From: Gryllus longicercus
Taxonomy: Eukaryota > Arthropoda > Insecta > Orthoptera > Gryllidae
Direction of reading: 5' to 3'
DNA: 64,000 nt
NCBI GenBank assembly: GCA_038098605.1
Contig: JAZDUA010000008.1
Coordinates: forward strand, 2,178,001 to 2,242,000
Positions 13,981 through 24,622 of this stretch are shown here, in pieces. The notes beneath the pieces were generated by a model. It was not told the origin of the DNA. It saw nothing but the letters and a program-made list of their open reading frames with translations, and searched no databases. Each line of letters starts with the position of its first letter. Position 1 is the stretch's first letter. The position numbers and the translations under genes were made by a program.

Positions 13981-15496
13981 AAATGGAGTGTCAGAATTGT
14001 ATAGGTGAGTTTACTAATGAAGTTTGTCATAAAGCTGTGTATGGAGTTTTTCCAAAGGACATTAAGTCAATTGAAGATTTTGGTGAAGAAAAAGTATTGT
14101 TTTCGTTAAGGATAAACTCTAATATCACGTCTGTTTGTAAGTACCATGAGGTAAAATACTTTAAAAAATGTCATCTCTATGGCCAGCCTTGCTCAGATCC
14201 TTGCAAAATTCATAAAAAGACTGTAACAAAAGGATTGATAGAAATAACTTTGGGTCATTATTATACAAATAAAAATGTTTTGATCAATCTCATGCCAGGA
14301 AAATCATTGTATTTCATGTTATTCCAAAATTTGTATTGTTCACAATAGAGATGATGAAAGTTCAGATAAAGAATTCAGTGACTCCTAAGAAACAATGAAA
14401 AACGTTTATTCAGCATGTTCCATTTTAGGATTATCACCTACTTGTAAAATCAGAAAATTACAAGAAGAAAATAGATCTGTAGCTTTGAAAAGAAAAATTG
14501 AAAAAGTTTCCACAACTATTAAAAAAACTGAACGTTTCATTCGAAAAACAAATTCTGACATCAAATCCAGATAATACTAAAAATTTACAAAGCAACTAAG
14601 ATGATCTGAAAGCAAAATAAAAAAATAAATGTGCAGTCGCTAACAAAGAAAACAAATTAAAAATTTTCAGTTTACTTCCCAGTTCTTGGAGTTGAACTAA
14701 AGTAAACAATGAATTTAAAGCGTCGAAACGTATGATAAAATTAGCAAGAGACCTGGTAAAAGAAGAGGGTATTTTACCTGACTTACAAAAAAGGAAAGCT
14801 TCAGGTTTGCTAAATGAAGAAACAATACAAAAAGTTACCAGTTTTTATGAAGATTACGAAAACAGCAGTCTGATGCCTGGGAAAAAAGATTGTGTTTCTG
14901 TAAAAGAATATGGTATCAAGATTCAGAGACAAAAGAGGTTAATTCTTTGTAATTTAAACAAATTATTTTGGGAGTTTAAGAAGACTAATCCTCACACTAA
15001 AATAAGCAGATCAAAAGTTTGTGAGTTAAGACCGAAGTGATGTGTGATCGCGGGAAGTTCTAGAACTCAATGTCTGTGTCTGTTTATATCACCAGAATAA
15101 AAAGTTGATTGATGGCGCCAAACTTAAAGTTGATTACAAAAAGCTCTTGGAAATTCTGGTATGCAAAACGGATAGTTTTAGTTTTGTGGTGGGAAGTTGT
15201 CAAAAATCTCCTGGGGAAAAGGCATTGGTTGATTTGTTTGAAGAATGTGAAGAGGACTCAATGCCAGACAATATAGCATAAACGCAATGGGTGATCCAAA
15301 ATAAAACCGAATTGATGACCATTGTAAAACGAAGAGAAGGGTTTTTTGAACAACTGACCGATAAACGTGAAAATTTAGAATTTCATTATTTCATTGCAAA
15401 ATCGCAAGGCCAATGTTTGAAAGAGAAAAAAATACTAAAGTTCCACTGGGTTAACAGGCACGCAACAGTTCATCCATTTGCATTTTAGTATAAAGA
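13981..15496 (+). pseudogene. transposase-like pseudogene, 5' part (unassigned DNA transposon)
   Basis: Fragments in changing frames read as one degenerate protein. 13,983-14,345 encodes a Cys/His-rich start (MECQNCIGEF, later CKYHEV and CSDPCKIHKK). 14,732-15,040 encodes a Lys/Glu-rich helical stretch. 15,060-15,488 encodes LKVDYKKLLEIL, FHYFIAKSQGQCL and FHWVNRHATVHPFAF, broken by stops. The same protein resumes after the Helitron at 19,926 with the motif FSDGATSQYKN. From memory, proteins with IAKSQ, a HPF block and SDGA-QYKN occur in multicopy form in insects and cnidarians and look like DDE-type transposases, but I cannot name the superfamily. Several stops and frameshifts make it non-functional. 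Confidence 0.6.
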
Positions 15497-15686
15497 CTAG
15501 CTGACCCGGCCACGCGTTGCTGTGGCTAAAGTTTTTGTTATATTACATTATAGTAAACAATCTAAGAGGAACAATAAGAGAACATCAGTCACGGAGTCCA
15601 CTATGCTTTTTCACACAGATGGTATTTGTAAAAAAATATGGTGATCTCCTTATTTGACTTTCTACTACTATAACCCTTTAGTACAA

Positions 15687-16671
15687 TGAAATTATTTACC
15701 AATAAAGACGAAAATATTGATGTTGGTATACAAATTCACTGGATTGAGATTTGAAGGGGAAGTACGTTGAACACAATTAATTAAAATGTTCTTACACTTG
15801 ATATTAAGCAGAAATCAATAGGTACAAAATAAAAATTTATCAGATTTATTATTTCCATTTAATTTGTATAACAAATATAAGTACTATTCAATTATAAATA
15901 CTTTCAAATTCAATTTAATTTAACACCAATCGGTGCACAATGTTTTTGGTTAACCTGTCTTTAGCTAACACAAATATATTAGACGGTTTCCCAACACGTG
16001 AACACGCAACATATAGTTGCCCATGAGAAAAACATGGATTTTCCAAATCTAAACCACAAATGGACATTGTTTGACCTTGAGATTTATTTATAGAAATGGC
16101 GAAAGCTAAACGAATTGGAAACTGTAGCCTTTTGAAGGGTATGGTAGAATCTGATGGTATCATCGGAATACGTGGCAGCAGGACCACTTTTCCTTTAAAC
16201 TTCCCAGCCAAAATGGTTGCTTCAAGAATGTTTCCGGTGATCTTTTTGATGACCAAACGCGTACCGTTACATAATTGAGGTGGATTCAAATTACGGAGGA
16301 GAATAATAGTGGAACCAATCTTTAATCGAAGATTATGTGGTGGCATTCCAGGGATATCTAATGAATTTAAAAATTCAATCGGAAAATTTACACTTTCATT
16401 TTCATCAACAACAGTATCGATTGATTTAAAAGACATCATATCGCCTGGTAATAACTGTAGTATCTGGAAGTTAATTTCGTCAACATCAACGTTTTTGGCT
16501 GCCAAAATCGCCCGTTGACTAAGCCATTCATGATTCAAATAATTATTCTGTATATCCGGGAAAATACTCTGAATCAATTCATTTTTATCCTGAACAACAG
16601 TGCAAAAATTGTCTGGTAGTTTAATGCATTGCGTATTTGGTTGCAGTTCTATTTTACCGTTCCCAATATCT
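15687..16671 (-). repeat. 985-bp duplication, left copy
   Basis: Corresponds base for base, with a constant offset of 1,573 and no gaps, to 17,260-18,244. I counted roughly eight substitutions by eye, so the copies are about 99% identical. It covers the element's 3' flank and the last 251 codons of the helicase. Confidence 0.9.
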
Positions 16672-16799
16672 GCAGTCCTGATTCTTTGAGCTGCATTTCT
16701 TGTTTCGATTTGTTCTGGTAATTGCTGAGCTCTTTCAACACGTTTGCGTCGTGACCCTTTGCTGCTCGCGTTGTTGAGGTTAGATTTTTTCGGTGGCAT
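15915..16799 (-). pseudogene. internally deleted Helitron protein (N-terminus fused to helicase C-terminus)
   Basis: A 294-codon frame. Residues 1-43 (MPPKKSNLNNASSKGSRRKR and on) are basic and resemble the usual start of Helitron Rep-helicase proteins. Residue 44 jumps directly to DIGNGKIELQ, which is residue 413 of the neighbouring 663-aa helicase, and the last 251 residues follow that protein with a few substitutions. It therefore lacks the Rep domain and the Walker A and B motifs and keeps only the C-terminal helicase part (INKSQGQT, YVACSRVG). It cannot be an active helicase. The frame is intact, which points to recent origin rather than selection. Confidence 0.7.
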
Positions 16800-17259
16800 T
16801 TGACTGAAAATAATAATAATAGTTTAAATATTAGAAACAGGAACTGAAAAACATGTTATCATAGCACATTGAAATAATAAGTGCAAAATAATTTTAAATG
16901 GAGGTTAAATAATCTTAATATATATAAATCTCGTGTCACAGTGTTCTTATGATATTCTCTTGAATACGTTCGTTACACTGTTATTGAGATTCTTGTGCAT
17001 GACCTTCTGCTGTCCTGATTCTTGGAGCTGATTTTTTACCATAGCAGCGCCATCTATTGATTACTTACTCAACCCAGTCGAAAGGTGTCGACATCTGTTA
17101 GAATCATTTGGAGTTAACAGATAATTGCTTCATTGTACATCTCTGGTGTATAATCTATGTTTTGGCATTGATTTGTTTGTCTAATTCGGTGCAATATGTC
17201 TTCTGTCATACAATTTTTATATTTTTCCCACAAAGTTTGTGCTTGCGAAAGTTTGTGCT

Positions 17260-18244
17260 TGAAATTATTTACCAATAAAGACGAAAATATTGATGTTGGT
17301 ATACAAATTCACTGGATTGAGATTTGAAGGGGAAGTACGTTGAACACAATTAATTAAAATGTTCTTACACTTGATATTAAGCAGAAATCAATAGGTACAA
17401 AATAAAAATTTATCAGATTTATTATTTCCATTTAATTTGTATAACAAATATAAGTACTATTCAATTATAAATACTTTCGAATTCAATTTAATTTAACACC
17501 AATCGGTGCACAATGTTTTTGGTTAACCTGTCTTTAGCTAACACAAATAGATTAGACGTTTTCCCAACACGTGAACACGCAACATATAGTTGCCCATGAG
17601 AAAAACATGGATTTTCCAAATCTAAACCACAAATGGACATTGTTTGACCTTGAGATTTATTTATAGAAATGACGAAAGCTAAACGAATTGGAAACTGTAG
17701 CCTTTTGAAGGGTATGGTAGAATCTGATGGTATCATCGGAATACGTGGCAGCAGGACCACTTTTCCTTTAAACTTCCCAGCCAAAATGGTTGCTTCAAGA
17801 ATGTTTCCGGTGATCTTTTTGATGACCAAACGCGTACCGTTACATAATTGAGGTGGATTCAAATTACGGAGGAGAATAATAGGGGAACCAATCTTTAATC
17901 GAAGATTATGTGGTGGCATTCCAGGGATATCTAATGAATTTAAAAATTCAATCGGAAAATTTACACTTTCATTTTCATCAACAACAGTATCGATTGATTT
18001 AAAAGACATCATATCGCCTGGTAATAACTGTTGTATCTGGAAGTTAATTTCGTCAACATCAACGATTTTGGCTGCCAAAATCGCCCGTTGACTAAGCCAT
18101 TCATGATTCAAATAATTATTCTGTATATCCGGGAAAATACTCTGAATCAATTCATCTTTATCCTGAACAACAGTGCAAAAATTGTCTGGTAGTTTAATGC
18201 ATTGCGTATTTGGTTGCAGTTCTATTTTACCGTTCCCAATATCT
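17260..18244 (-). repeat. 985-bp duplication, right copy
   Basis: The second copy of the 985-bp unit, contained within the 663-aa helicase frame and its 3' flank. On its left it is joined to a displaced 122-bp helicase piece (17,127-17,248) through an 11-bp direct repeat, GTTTGTGCTTG. Confidence 0.9.
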
Positions 18245-19479
18245 AGTAGTTGTTCGGAAAATATTTGTGCTGATGGATCATTTTGCAATTGTACTCGCAT
18301 ATTTATGGTCAATCGAAGTGTTTCAACACTTCGCCATAAGAATGATTGTTTCAAACATGCATTAATCTCATCCGCGAAAGTAGAGCGAGGTATAACCGGT
18401 AAGGTCTGCCGGAAGTCACCAGACAAAAGTAAGATAGCACCACCGAAAAGTTTATTATTGCTGTTTAAATCTTGCATAGTTCTGTTTAATGCTTCAAGTG
18501 AATATTTGTGTGCCATTGTGCACTCATCCCAAATTATTATAGAACTCTTCCGCAACACTGCAGCTATTCCACTATTCTTTTTGATGTTACACATTGCATC
18601 TGGTTTATTATGAACGTCCAATGGCAGCTTGAATGGTGAATGTGCTGTTCGCCCACCATACAGTAAAGTAGCCGCAATGCCTGACGATGCTATTGCTAAT
18701 GCGATTTTTTGTTGCGACCGTATTTTGGCAAGAATCAACGATATTAAAAATGTCTTACCGGTTCCACCGGGTGCATCCAAGAAAAAAAAAACGCCTTGTT
18801 CAGCAGCAACAGCCAGCGTAATCCGATCATAAATAATTTTTTGTTCTGCTGCCAGTAATGGTTCACTGTTCATGATAATTGTTGCTAAACTTTCATGGTC
18901 ATATTGATTTTCTCGTTGTAAATCGGTATTGACTAAGTAGGTGGCTGGACGATTAGGTGATGGCATACCATAATGATTAATTGGTAAATTTGAAATAAGA
19001 ACACATAAATCCTCGATCAAGACCAATGCTTCATTGTACATCTCTGGTGTATAATCTATGTTTTGCCATTGATTTGTTTGTCTAATTCGGTGCAATATGT
19101 CTTCTGTCATACAATTTTTATATTTTTCCCACAAAGTTTGTGCTTGCGAGGGATAACATGTCGTCAAAATAATTGCAAACAACTGACGAATGTTATTCGG
19201 TGTTGATGTCAACGCAGCATCAGCAAGCGTTAAGTCCCAATGGTTATCGTCTTCTAGCAATTTCAGTTCACGACATGCATCCTGGTATGTATTGAATACT
19301 CGACCATTAACTGTTCGTAAAAATTCAAAAGACGTTGGTCCGGAAACATTCACCAATAACAAACGTAAATAGAAGCACTCACGTTGCTTTGGATGTACCG
19401 TGTAAAGTCTCCCCAATGTCTTAGCTTTGAATATGCCTGTAATGGAAGGATGTGGTTTTCCTTGTTTCCGTGGCAGCAC
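17488..19479 (-). CDS. Pif1-family helicase domain of a Helitron, N-terminally truncated
   Basis: A 663-codon open frame with superfamily 1B helicase motifs: Walker A GGTGKT (residues 238-243, preceded by DAPG), Walker B IIIWDE (314-319), motif III GDFRQTLPV (354-362), and C-terminal motifs INKSQGQT (606-613) and YVACSR (632-637). In full Helitron proteins this helicase follows an HUH endonuclease, together well over 1,200 aa. Here the upstream part is absent because an inverted Helitron 3' end lies 8 bp beyond the start codon. The N-terminal 200 residues are the linker usually found between Rep and helicase. The listed start is simply the first ATG. The helicase core looks intact, but without Rep it would need a partner in trans. 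Confidence 0.8.
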   Translation of the reverse strand: MLPRKQGKPHPSITGIFKAKTLGRLYTVHPKQRECFYLRLLLVNVSGPTSFEFLRTVNGRVFNTYQDACRELKLLEDDNHWDLTLADAALTSTPNNIRQLFAIILTTCYPSQAQTLWEKYKNCMTEDILHRIRQTNQWQNIDYTPEMYNEALVLIEDLCVLISNLPINHYGMPSPNRPATYLVNTDLQRENQYDHESLATIIMNSEPLLAAEQKIIYDRITLAVAAEQGVFFFLDAPGGTGKTFLISLILAKIRSQQKIALAIASSGIAATLLYGGRTAHSPFKLPLDVHNKPDAMCNIKKNSGIAAVLRKSSIIIWDECTMAHKYSLEALNRTMQDLNSNNKLFGGAILLLSGDFRQTLPVIPRSTFADEINACLKQSFLWRSVETLRLTINMRVQLQNDPSAQIFSEQLLDIGNGKIELQPNTQCIKLPDNFCTVVQDKDELIQSIFPDIQNNYLNHEWLSQRAILAAKIVDVDEINFQIQQLLPGDMMSFKSIDTVVDENESVNFPIEFLNSLDIPGMPPHNLRLKIGSPIILLRNLNPPQLCNGTRLVIKKITGNILEATILAGKFKGKVVLLPRIPMIPSDSTIPFKRLQFPIRLAFVISINKSQGQTMSICGLDLENPCFSHGQLYVACSRVGKTSNLFVLAKDRLTKNIVHRLVLN

Positions 19480-19523
19480 AACGCGTGCAACGCGTGGCCG
19501 GGTCAGCTAGCTGATTGTTGTAT

Positions 19524-19925
19524 TCTTAATATATATAAATCTCGTCTCGTGTCACAATTTTTGTCCTCAATGGACTCCTAAACCACTTAACCGATTATAA
19601 TAAAATTCGCACACCATGTGCAGTTCGATCCAACTTGAAAGATAGGATAGTTTAAATCTCAAATTATAGTCGCAATTTTAATTTATTGCTAATTATTTGT
19701 CTGTTATTATTTGACAGTCACAATTATCTACAATTATTACAACAATCAAATTTGTAATAAATTAGCAATAAATTAAAATTGCGACTATAATTTGAGATTT
19801 AAACTATCCTATCTTTCAAGTTGGATCGAACTGCACATGGTGTGCGAATTTTATTATAATCGGTTAAGTGGTTTAGGAGTTCTTTGAGGACAAACATTGT
19901 GACACGAGATTTATATATATTAAGA
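19524..19925. repeat. 0.4-kb palindrome made of two opposed Helitron 5' ends
   Basis: The left arm 19,524-19,696 (starting TCTTAATATATATAAATCTC on the + strand) is the reverse complement of the right arm about 19,756-19,925, with few mismatches and one extra TCTCG in the left arm. A 60-bp spacer separates them. Both arms carry the Helitron 5'-terminal sequence and its inner ACCATGTGCAGTTCGATCCA block. The right arm supplies the true outer 5' end of the minus-strand element. Confidence 0.8.
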
Positions 19926-20487
19926 TGAGGAAAAAAGAACCATAGCTTCTGTGTCATTATCGATCACCTGGAACATAATACCACAATGGTTTATGCATTT
20001 CAAATTCAAATCACCAATTTCATTAAAGAACATCGACCTTTAGTAAAAAACCTGACATATTTCTCTGATGGGGCTACAAGCCAGTACAAAAACAGAAAGA
20101 ATTTTATGAATATGTGTTATCATGAAGTAGATTTCGGTCTTAACATTGAATGGCACTTTTTTGCGTCATGTCATTAGGATGGGGATTACTTATGTTTTTG
20201 CAGGAACTGAGGAAATTAACAAAGTTAATTCTAATATCTTGGATGAAAGATACAAAAATTGTCAGAAAATTAAAGAAACCAGAGCCTTCCATTGCATTAT
20301 ACCACAATCAGAAAGCACAATAAAATGCAAGTATACATCTTCATCAACTGAAAATGAGCTTCATGAAGTTCTGAAGTTGTACCGTAGACACAAAATACAA
20401 TTCATTCTCTTTTTGAAGATTTTGAAAGACATTGTATTTAAAATTAACTTTATGTTATATAACATTGTTTTTGTAAAAAATGTTTGA
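19926..20487 (+). pseudogene. transposase-like pseudogene, 3' part
   Basis: Continues the frame interrupted at 15,496. Just after the Helitron come DHLEHNTTMVYAF, then FSDGATSQYKNRKNFMNMCY and IEWHFFASCH, then a stop at 20,175. A shifted frame gives YVFAGTEEINK, ERYKNCQKIKETRAFHC and ELHEVLKLYRRHK, ending at 20,487. An A-run just after the junction is one base short of keeping the frame. Other members, as I recall them, have a further conserved segment between the FFA-SH motif and the C-terminal part; it is missing here, so an internal deletion near 20,175 is likely. A conserved Asp in FSDG may be catalytic (inference). Confidence 0.6.
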
Positions 20488-20569
20488 ATGAATGTCCTCT
20501 ACTGGTAAAAACATAGTTTTCTTAGTTGGTTATCTTTTAAAAATTTAATTCTTACTTTCGTCTCCTCGT

Positions 20570-20672
20570 ATCCTCAAAGTAGAAATGAAACCTTATTTTG
20601 AGTAAGTTTACAATTAAAAAAATACTTTAAGCTTAATCTAAAAGTTGATATTTTTACTGAAGTTAGGAAAAA
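20570..20672 (-). repeat. right inverted repeat of the old DNA transposon
   Basis: The partner of 13,225-13,325 in inverted orientation. It includes ATCTAAAAGTTGATATTTTT followed by ACTGAAGTTAGG. Matching stops soon after, so the outer part of the right end appears lost or replaced. Confidence 0.6.
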
Positions 20673-20892
20673 AGTCATTCAATTGGCGTGGATGAACATA
20701 AACTAGTGTTATAACGAATGAACACATTTTTGTATAGACGGATAATTGTCCAGCAATTTTAATGATATGGATTTATCATTTAAAAATGAAGAGAATCTAA
20801 ATTCAACAGCTGAAAGTAGCTTTTATTTTCTTTCAATGAGGTGCATTCACTAGCGGAATCAAAGAAAAAGAAACTATCCTCGTTCTAAGTGA

Positions 20893-21041
20893 TCTTCTTC
20901 TTCTTCTTCTTCTTCTTCTTCTTCTTCTTCTTCTTCTTCTTCTTCTTCTTCTTCTTCTTCTTCTTCTTCTTCTTCTTCTTCTTCTTCTTCTTCTTCTTCT
21001 TCTTCTTCTTCTTCTTCTTCTTCTTCTTCTTCTTCTTCTTC
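20893..21041. repeat. (TTC)n microsatellite
   Basis: About 149 bp of perfect CTT repeats, near 50 units. One strand is pure pyrimidine and the other pure purine, so triplex formation is possible in principle. Confidence 0.97.
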
Positions 21042-21424
21042 GCCTTCATTTAAAGTATTTTAAGTATTTCTTTTTTTAAATACACCTTCTTTATGTATAC
21101 ATCTCTAAAATTCATGTCTAAAAACTCAAAAATAGAGTTTTTCAAATAAAAAATGTATTTAAAATAAGTATATCGAATACAAAAATTTAAATACTGCCCA
21201 ACCCTGATTATAATATTCAGCACCGTCGTGACCCTAATTCGAGAAGTGCAATGAACCAGAGAAGTGCAAAAAATTGAATATTTATTTAAAACTTCGAATG
21301 AAACAAAACAAAAATTGCAATATATGTCTTAGAGCAATACACTTTTAGCTCTGTATGTTAGTAAACTACGTAGACGTATAACTATAGATACAAAAAGTTT
21401 CATATTATACCGGTCACTTGAAAG

Positions 21425-21620
21425 AAAGAGAACAGTTTATAGGGCGGCATTGTTCTGTCCCTTCCTCCTTCTGTCTATGGTCGACGCTAGCGCCTAAACT
21501 GTTCAGTCGGTTTTCTTGAAAATTGATATTCCGTCATGGATCTGGAGGATCTTGAGACCCTGCGAGTTTGAATCGGATATGTCGTTTTTTTTGCAAAACT
21601 TTACATGAAGACACAACAAC
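21425..21620 (+). repeat. dispersed repeat family R1, copy 1
   Basis: CTTCTGTCTATGG is followed by CTAGCGCCTAAACTGTTCAG and TTGATATTCCGTCATGGATC. The same order of motifs, diverged, occurs at 52,530-52,680 (GTAGCGGCTAAACCGTTCAG, CTGATATTCTGCATTCGATC). The superfamily is not known to me. Confidence 0.45.
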
Positions 21621-23611
21621 ATTTTCGAAATTTTCTTAAAAATGGCTTCAATGTTTTATGAAACATTGCCCTTGGAGAGCCAACGCTTAAAAGAAAACCG
21701 CGAATCTCATTTTCGTTGAAATTCAAGATTTTTCGAGAATTGTCAAAATTTGGCAATTTTTCGACGAGTTTCTACAACTACAATAATGAAAATAGATATT
21801 TTTCTTAGTAAAATTTTGTTGAAAGACAGATCTTGAAATATGGTCAAGTACAACTTTCAGAAAATGTGAGTAACTTTCACGTAATTTTGCGTGAAATATA
21901 AGCCATTTTTAAACAATTATTTTCTCAAAAACCACTCAATTTTTTCCTCGTACATTGCAAAGGGAGGTTAAAAATGGTGCTAGTCCCATTTTCGCAAACG
22001 GTACACATCGCAAAATCAAACTCTTCGTATTTTCGAAAATTGCAAAAAAATAACACTGCAAAGTGCAATGTTGTTAGGGAAAATTTTTTGTGTCTTAAAT
22101 TAAATCAATTCTAAAAAATATATATTTGAGTAAAGTCGTATGCATTTAAAAAAACGAGTAGTTTTCATATAATTTCTGATTGAAGTTACTGCATTCTGTT
22201 TTGTTTTTTTTAATCAATTCTCAAAAACGGCTTCAATTGTTTTCTTTATTTTTTTGAGACAGAGTAAAGAACGTTTAAAACTTATACAAGTCTCTTTTAT
22301 TTGAACTTTCTAAATTTTCCACCTTTTTTAATGTTACGTCTTTGTGGACACTACGTGTCTCTGAACCCTTATTGGGCGTTGAGCGCCTGGCATAGAGTAA
22401 TCCTCCGTTATTATTTTTGTGAAGACTCGCCACGTCGCAGTCAGGCAGTGCGTTTTATCCCTTCGGACAGGGACTCCGAATCGTTCGATCCCTGGTTTCC
22501 TTGACGTCACCCAACCAGGAACTCGGGAAGTCTCCAATTCATTTAATCTCCGTGACTTCACGGAGCCTAATTAAGAAATTCGGCAAGCGACGCCATTAAT
22601 TGCTAATGTTTGAAAATTGCGAGAACATAAGATCTGATTTAGCACCACTAGTTTTACCAAAGTTGTGTTTCACTGCTTAGAGCAGTAGCAGTCGTAGTGG
22701 CGCATGAGTACGCAAAACCTTTCGGACGCCGTTTTCACTTTTAAGTCTTAATTATGACAGTATTCGTATTTGTACCCGGTCGGCTTAACTTGATACGCCA
22801 CTAAAGATGGCGGAAAAGATAATTTTGACTCAGAAATGTCCTTACACACTTTTTGACATTTTGAGCCGTGTTGACACATTGCCGGCCAAATTACTTCGAA
22901 TTTGGCGCCTTGTCTTCTTTAACAGGGCGTTTGATGTTCTTTGAAGGCGTTTCAAAGGAAAAGATTATACATTTTAAACTTGGCGCCTCCGAGATGGTCT
23001 TAATTTTCTCCAAAAAGCCGCGCGAATTTCTTCTCTGCCGACCAAACATTAATTTCTTCATGCAAAGTCCTTGGAGTCGATTATCAACTTCTTTCTATTT
23101 GTTCGGAGCGCCATCGAAAGATCGCACCAGCTCCTGGATAGCTAAAAATTCCGGCTAAAAATTGGCATTGCCGAAATACCAGGAGTTTTCTATCGCAGAC
23201 GCCGGCTCGCCTTGTTACGACAAGCTAATGCGGAAAGCTGAGTAAAAGCGTTTTGAACGTCTTCAAGGTTCGACCCAGAGTGTGCCGGGCACTGGATGTA
23301 GTAGAAACACGTAGCTAAAGGCCACGGAATTCGTAAGGAAAGGGTCAGTTTTCGTTTGGACAGAGAACACTCTTGTCTGACAAAAACTACTGCGATAGAA
23401 GAGGCGATGTTCCATTGCCATTTCCATCAAAAATTCTCTCCCAACTCTTCTTCGACTATTTCGCCGCCTGAACAAGCCGTTTCTGAGAGCCGTTAGAGTG
23501 CATTGTTTGAATATATGAAGTAAAAAATTGCTCTGGAGGTATAAAAGTGGTAATTTAAATCAAATTTTAGAAAAGTACCCCGCGATTCCATCTCAGATTT
23601 TGAAGTAATTA

Positions 23612-23866
23612 CAGGGGCGGATCCAGAGACGAATTTTGGAAGGGGAAATTCAAAATGTTCTGGTCGAAGATGTCATATTACAGATTTTGTAAAATGTCAT
23701 AGGCTACACTAGCACATACTGCAATACGATTTTATTCGTTTTAATGATTATCCGAAAATATTTTTACTTGAACCTTTCGTGAGAAGTTAAAATTAATAGT
23801 TACTGAAAATTTTTAGGGGGGGGGGGAGGGATTTCCCTCATTTTCCTCCCCGTGGATCCACACCAG
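23612..23866. mobile_element. 255-bp MITE with 5-bp target duplication
   Basis: The left end CAGGGGCGGATCCAGAG and the right end, read inverted, CTGGTGTGGATCCACGG form an imperfect terminal inverted repeat around GGATCC. The element is flanked on both sides by AATTA (23,607-23,611 and 23,867-23,871). An 11-bp G-run lies near its right end. It has no coding capacity. The ends resemble those of widespread non-autonomous DNA transposons; I do not assign a superfamily. Confidence 0.6.
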
Positions 23867-24355
23867 AATTATGTAAACCGAGTTTCATATATCTCAAAGG
23901 AACTTATTTGAAGTTGTGGCGTTACAGGTGAAATGTTTTTTTAGAAATAGCGGTTTGGTGGACACCGTTTTAGAGTACGACCATTCGATTTTCGTAACTA
24001 TGGGAAACAATACTTCATTCTCCGTTGTCACTAAACAAATGAAACTGAGCTCACTTGTAAAATGTTTGGCTGTATTCATTTATATTAATTATAATATTAA
24101 TTTTCCATTTATTAATACATAATCGGTAAATTCCAACAAAAAAACCTATCTTTCTTGGTTCGACACTGAAGTCTCTAATTTATTGGTAGTAATATAAATT
24201 TATTGGTAAACATGACGATGACAGTACAAATGACCCAAAGGGCAATTTCCACATACCGTGTGAACCGCATTTCCGTGTTGACGACTTATATTGACACTAC
24301 ATCTATATATAGATAGTGAGATTTCAATGTCTTAAAGAGCATCGTCATGAGTTTT

Positions 24356-24357
<2 letters not shown>

Positions 24358-24406
<49 letters not shown>
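24358..24406. repeat. (ATT)n microsatellite
   Basis: Sixteen perfect ATT units. Confidence 0.95.
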
Positions 24407-24407
<1 letters not shown>

Positions 24408-24622
24408 AAGTCTAATCATCCCCAGTATAGCAAAGGCGATGTTGCGTTTTGCATATGACTTCATATACTACGAGTATATCAGTACATATCTGTGTATGAA
24501 TGTATGTATAATTTTGTATATGACTTCAACAAACTAGCAGAAATTAGTAAATCAAACATATTAAGAATTGTATGGATTTATAATTTAAACTGACCGACAA
24601 AACAGGTACAGATTGTCTACAA

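Larger units (their letters stand above)
15497..19925 (-). mobile_element. Helitron-like element inserted in the older transposon
   Basis: Read on the minus strand, the element begins TCTTAATATATATAAATCTC and ends GGCCGGGTCAGCTAG. That is the 5'-TC ... CTRR-3' form of Helitrons, with a short GCCAC/GTGGC hairpin just inside the 3' end. It sits between host A (15,496) and T (19,926) with no target duplication, as is known for Helitrons. The only long protein it encodes is a Pif1-family helicase on the same strand. No HUH replication-initiator domain is visible, so it is non-autonomous. Inside it are a 985-bp duplication, a 122-bp displaced piece, a 0.4-kb palindrome and inverted internal copies of both termini, so its structure is rearranged. 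Confidence 0.75.
21060..24590. other. repeat-rich non-coding stretch
   Basis: No conserved gene found. Contents: a dispersed repeat at 21,425-21,620 related to 52,530-52,680, a GC-richer block at 22,330-22,570 that may be an old repeat, a 255-bp MITE at 23,612-23,866 and an (ATT)n tract. Open frames at 22,868-23,158 and 23,263-23,475 show nothing recognisable. Confidence 0.5.

Noticed and set aside
16096..19581. Several + strand frames of 60-146 codons within the Helitron
   Set aside because: Antisense shadows of the helicase reading frames.
20893..21041. Possible CRISPR or satellite array
   Set aside because: A pure trinucleotide microsatellite with no spacers; nothing else in the window has repeat-spacer structure.
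22868..23158. 96-codon frame as a gene
   Set aside because: No recognised motif and no splice context; surrounding sequence looks repeat-derived.
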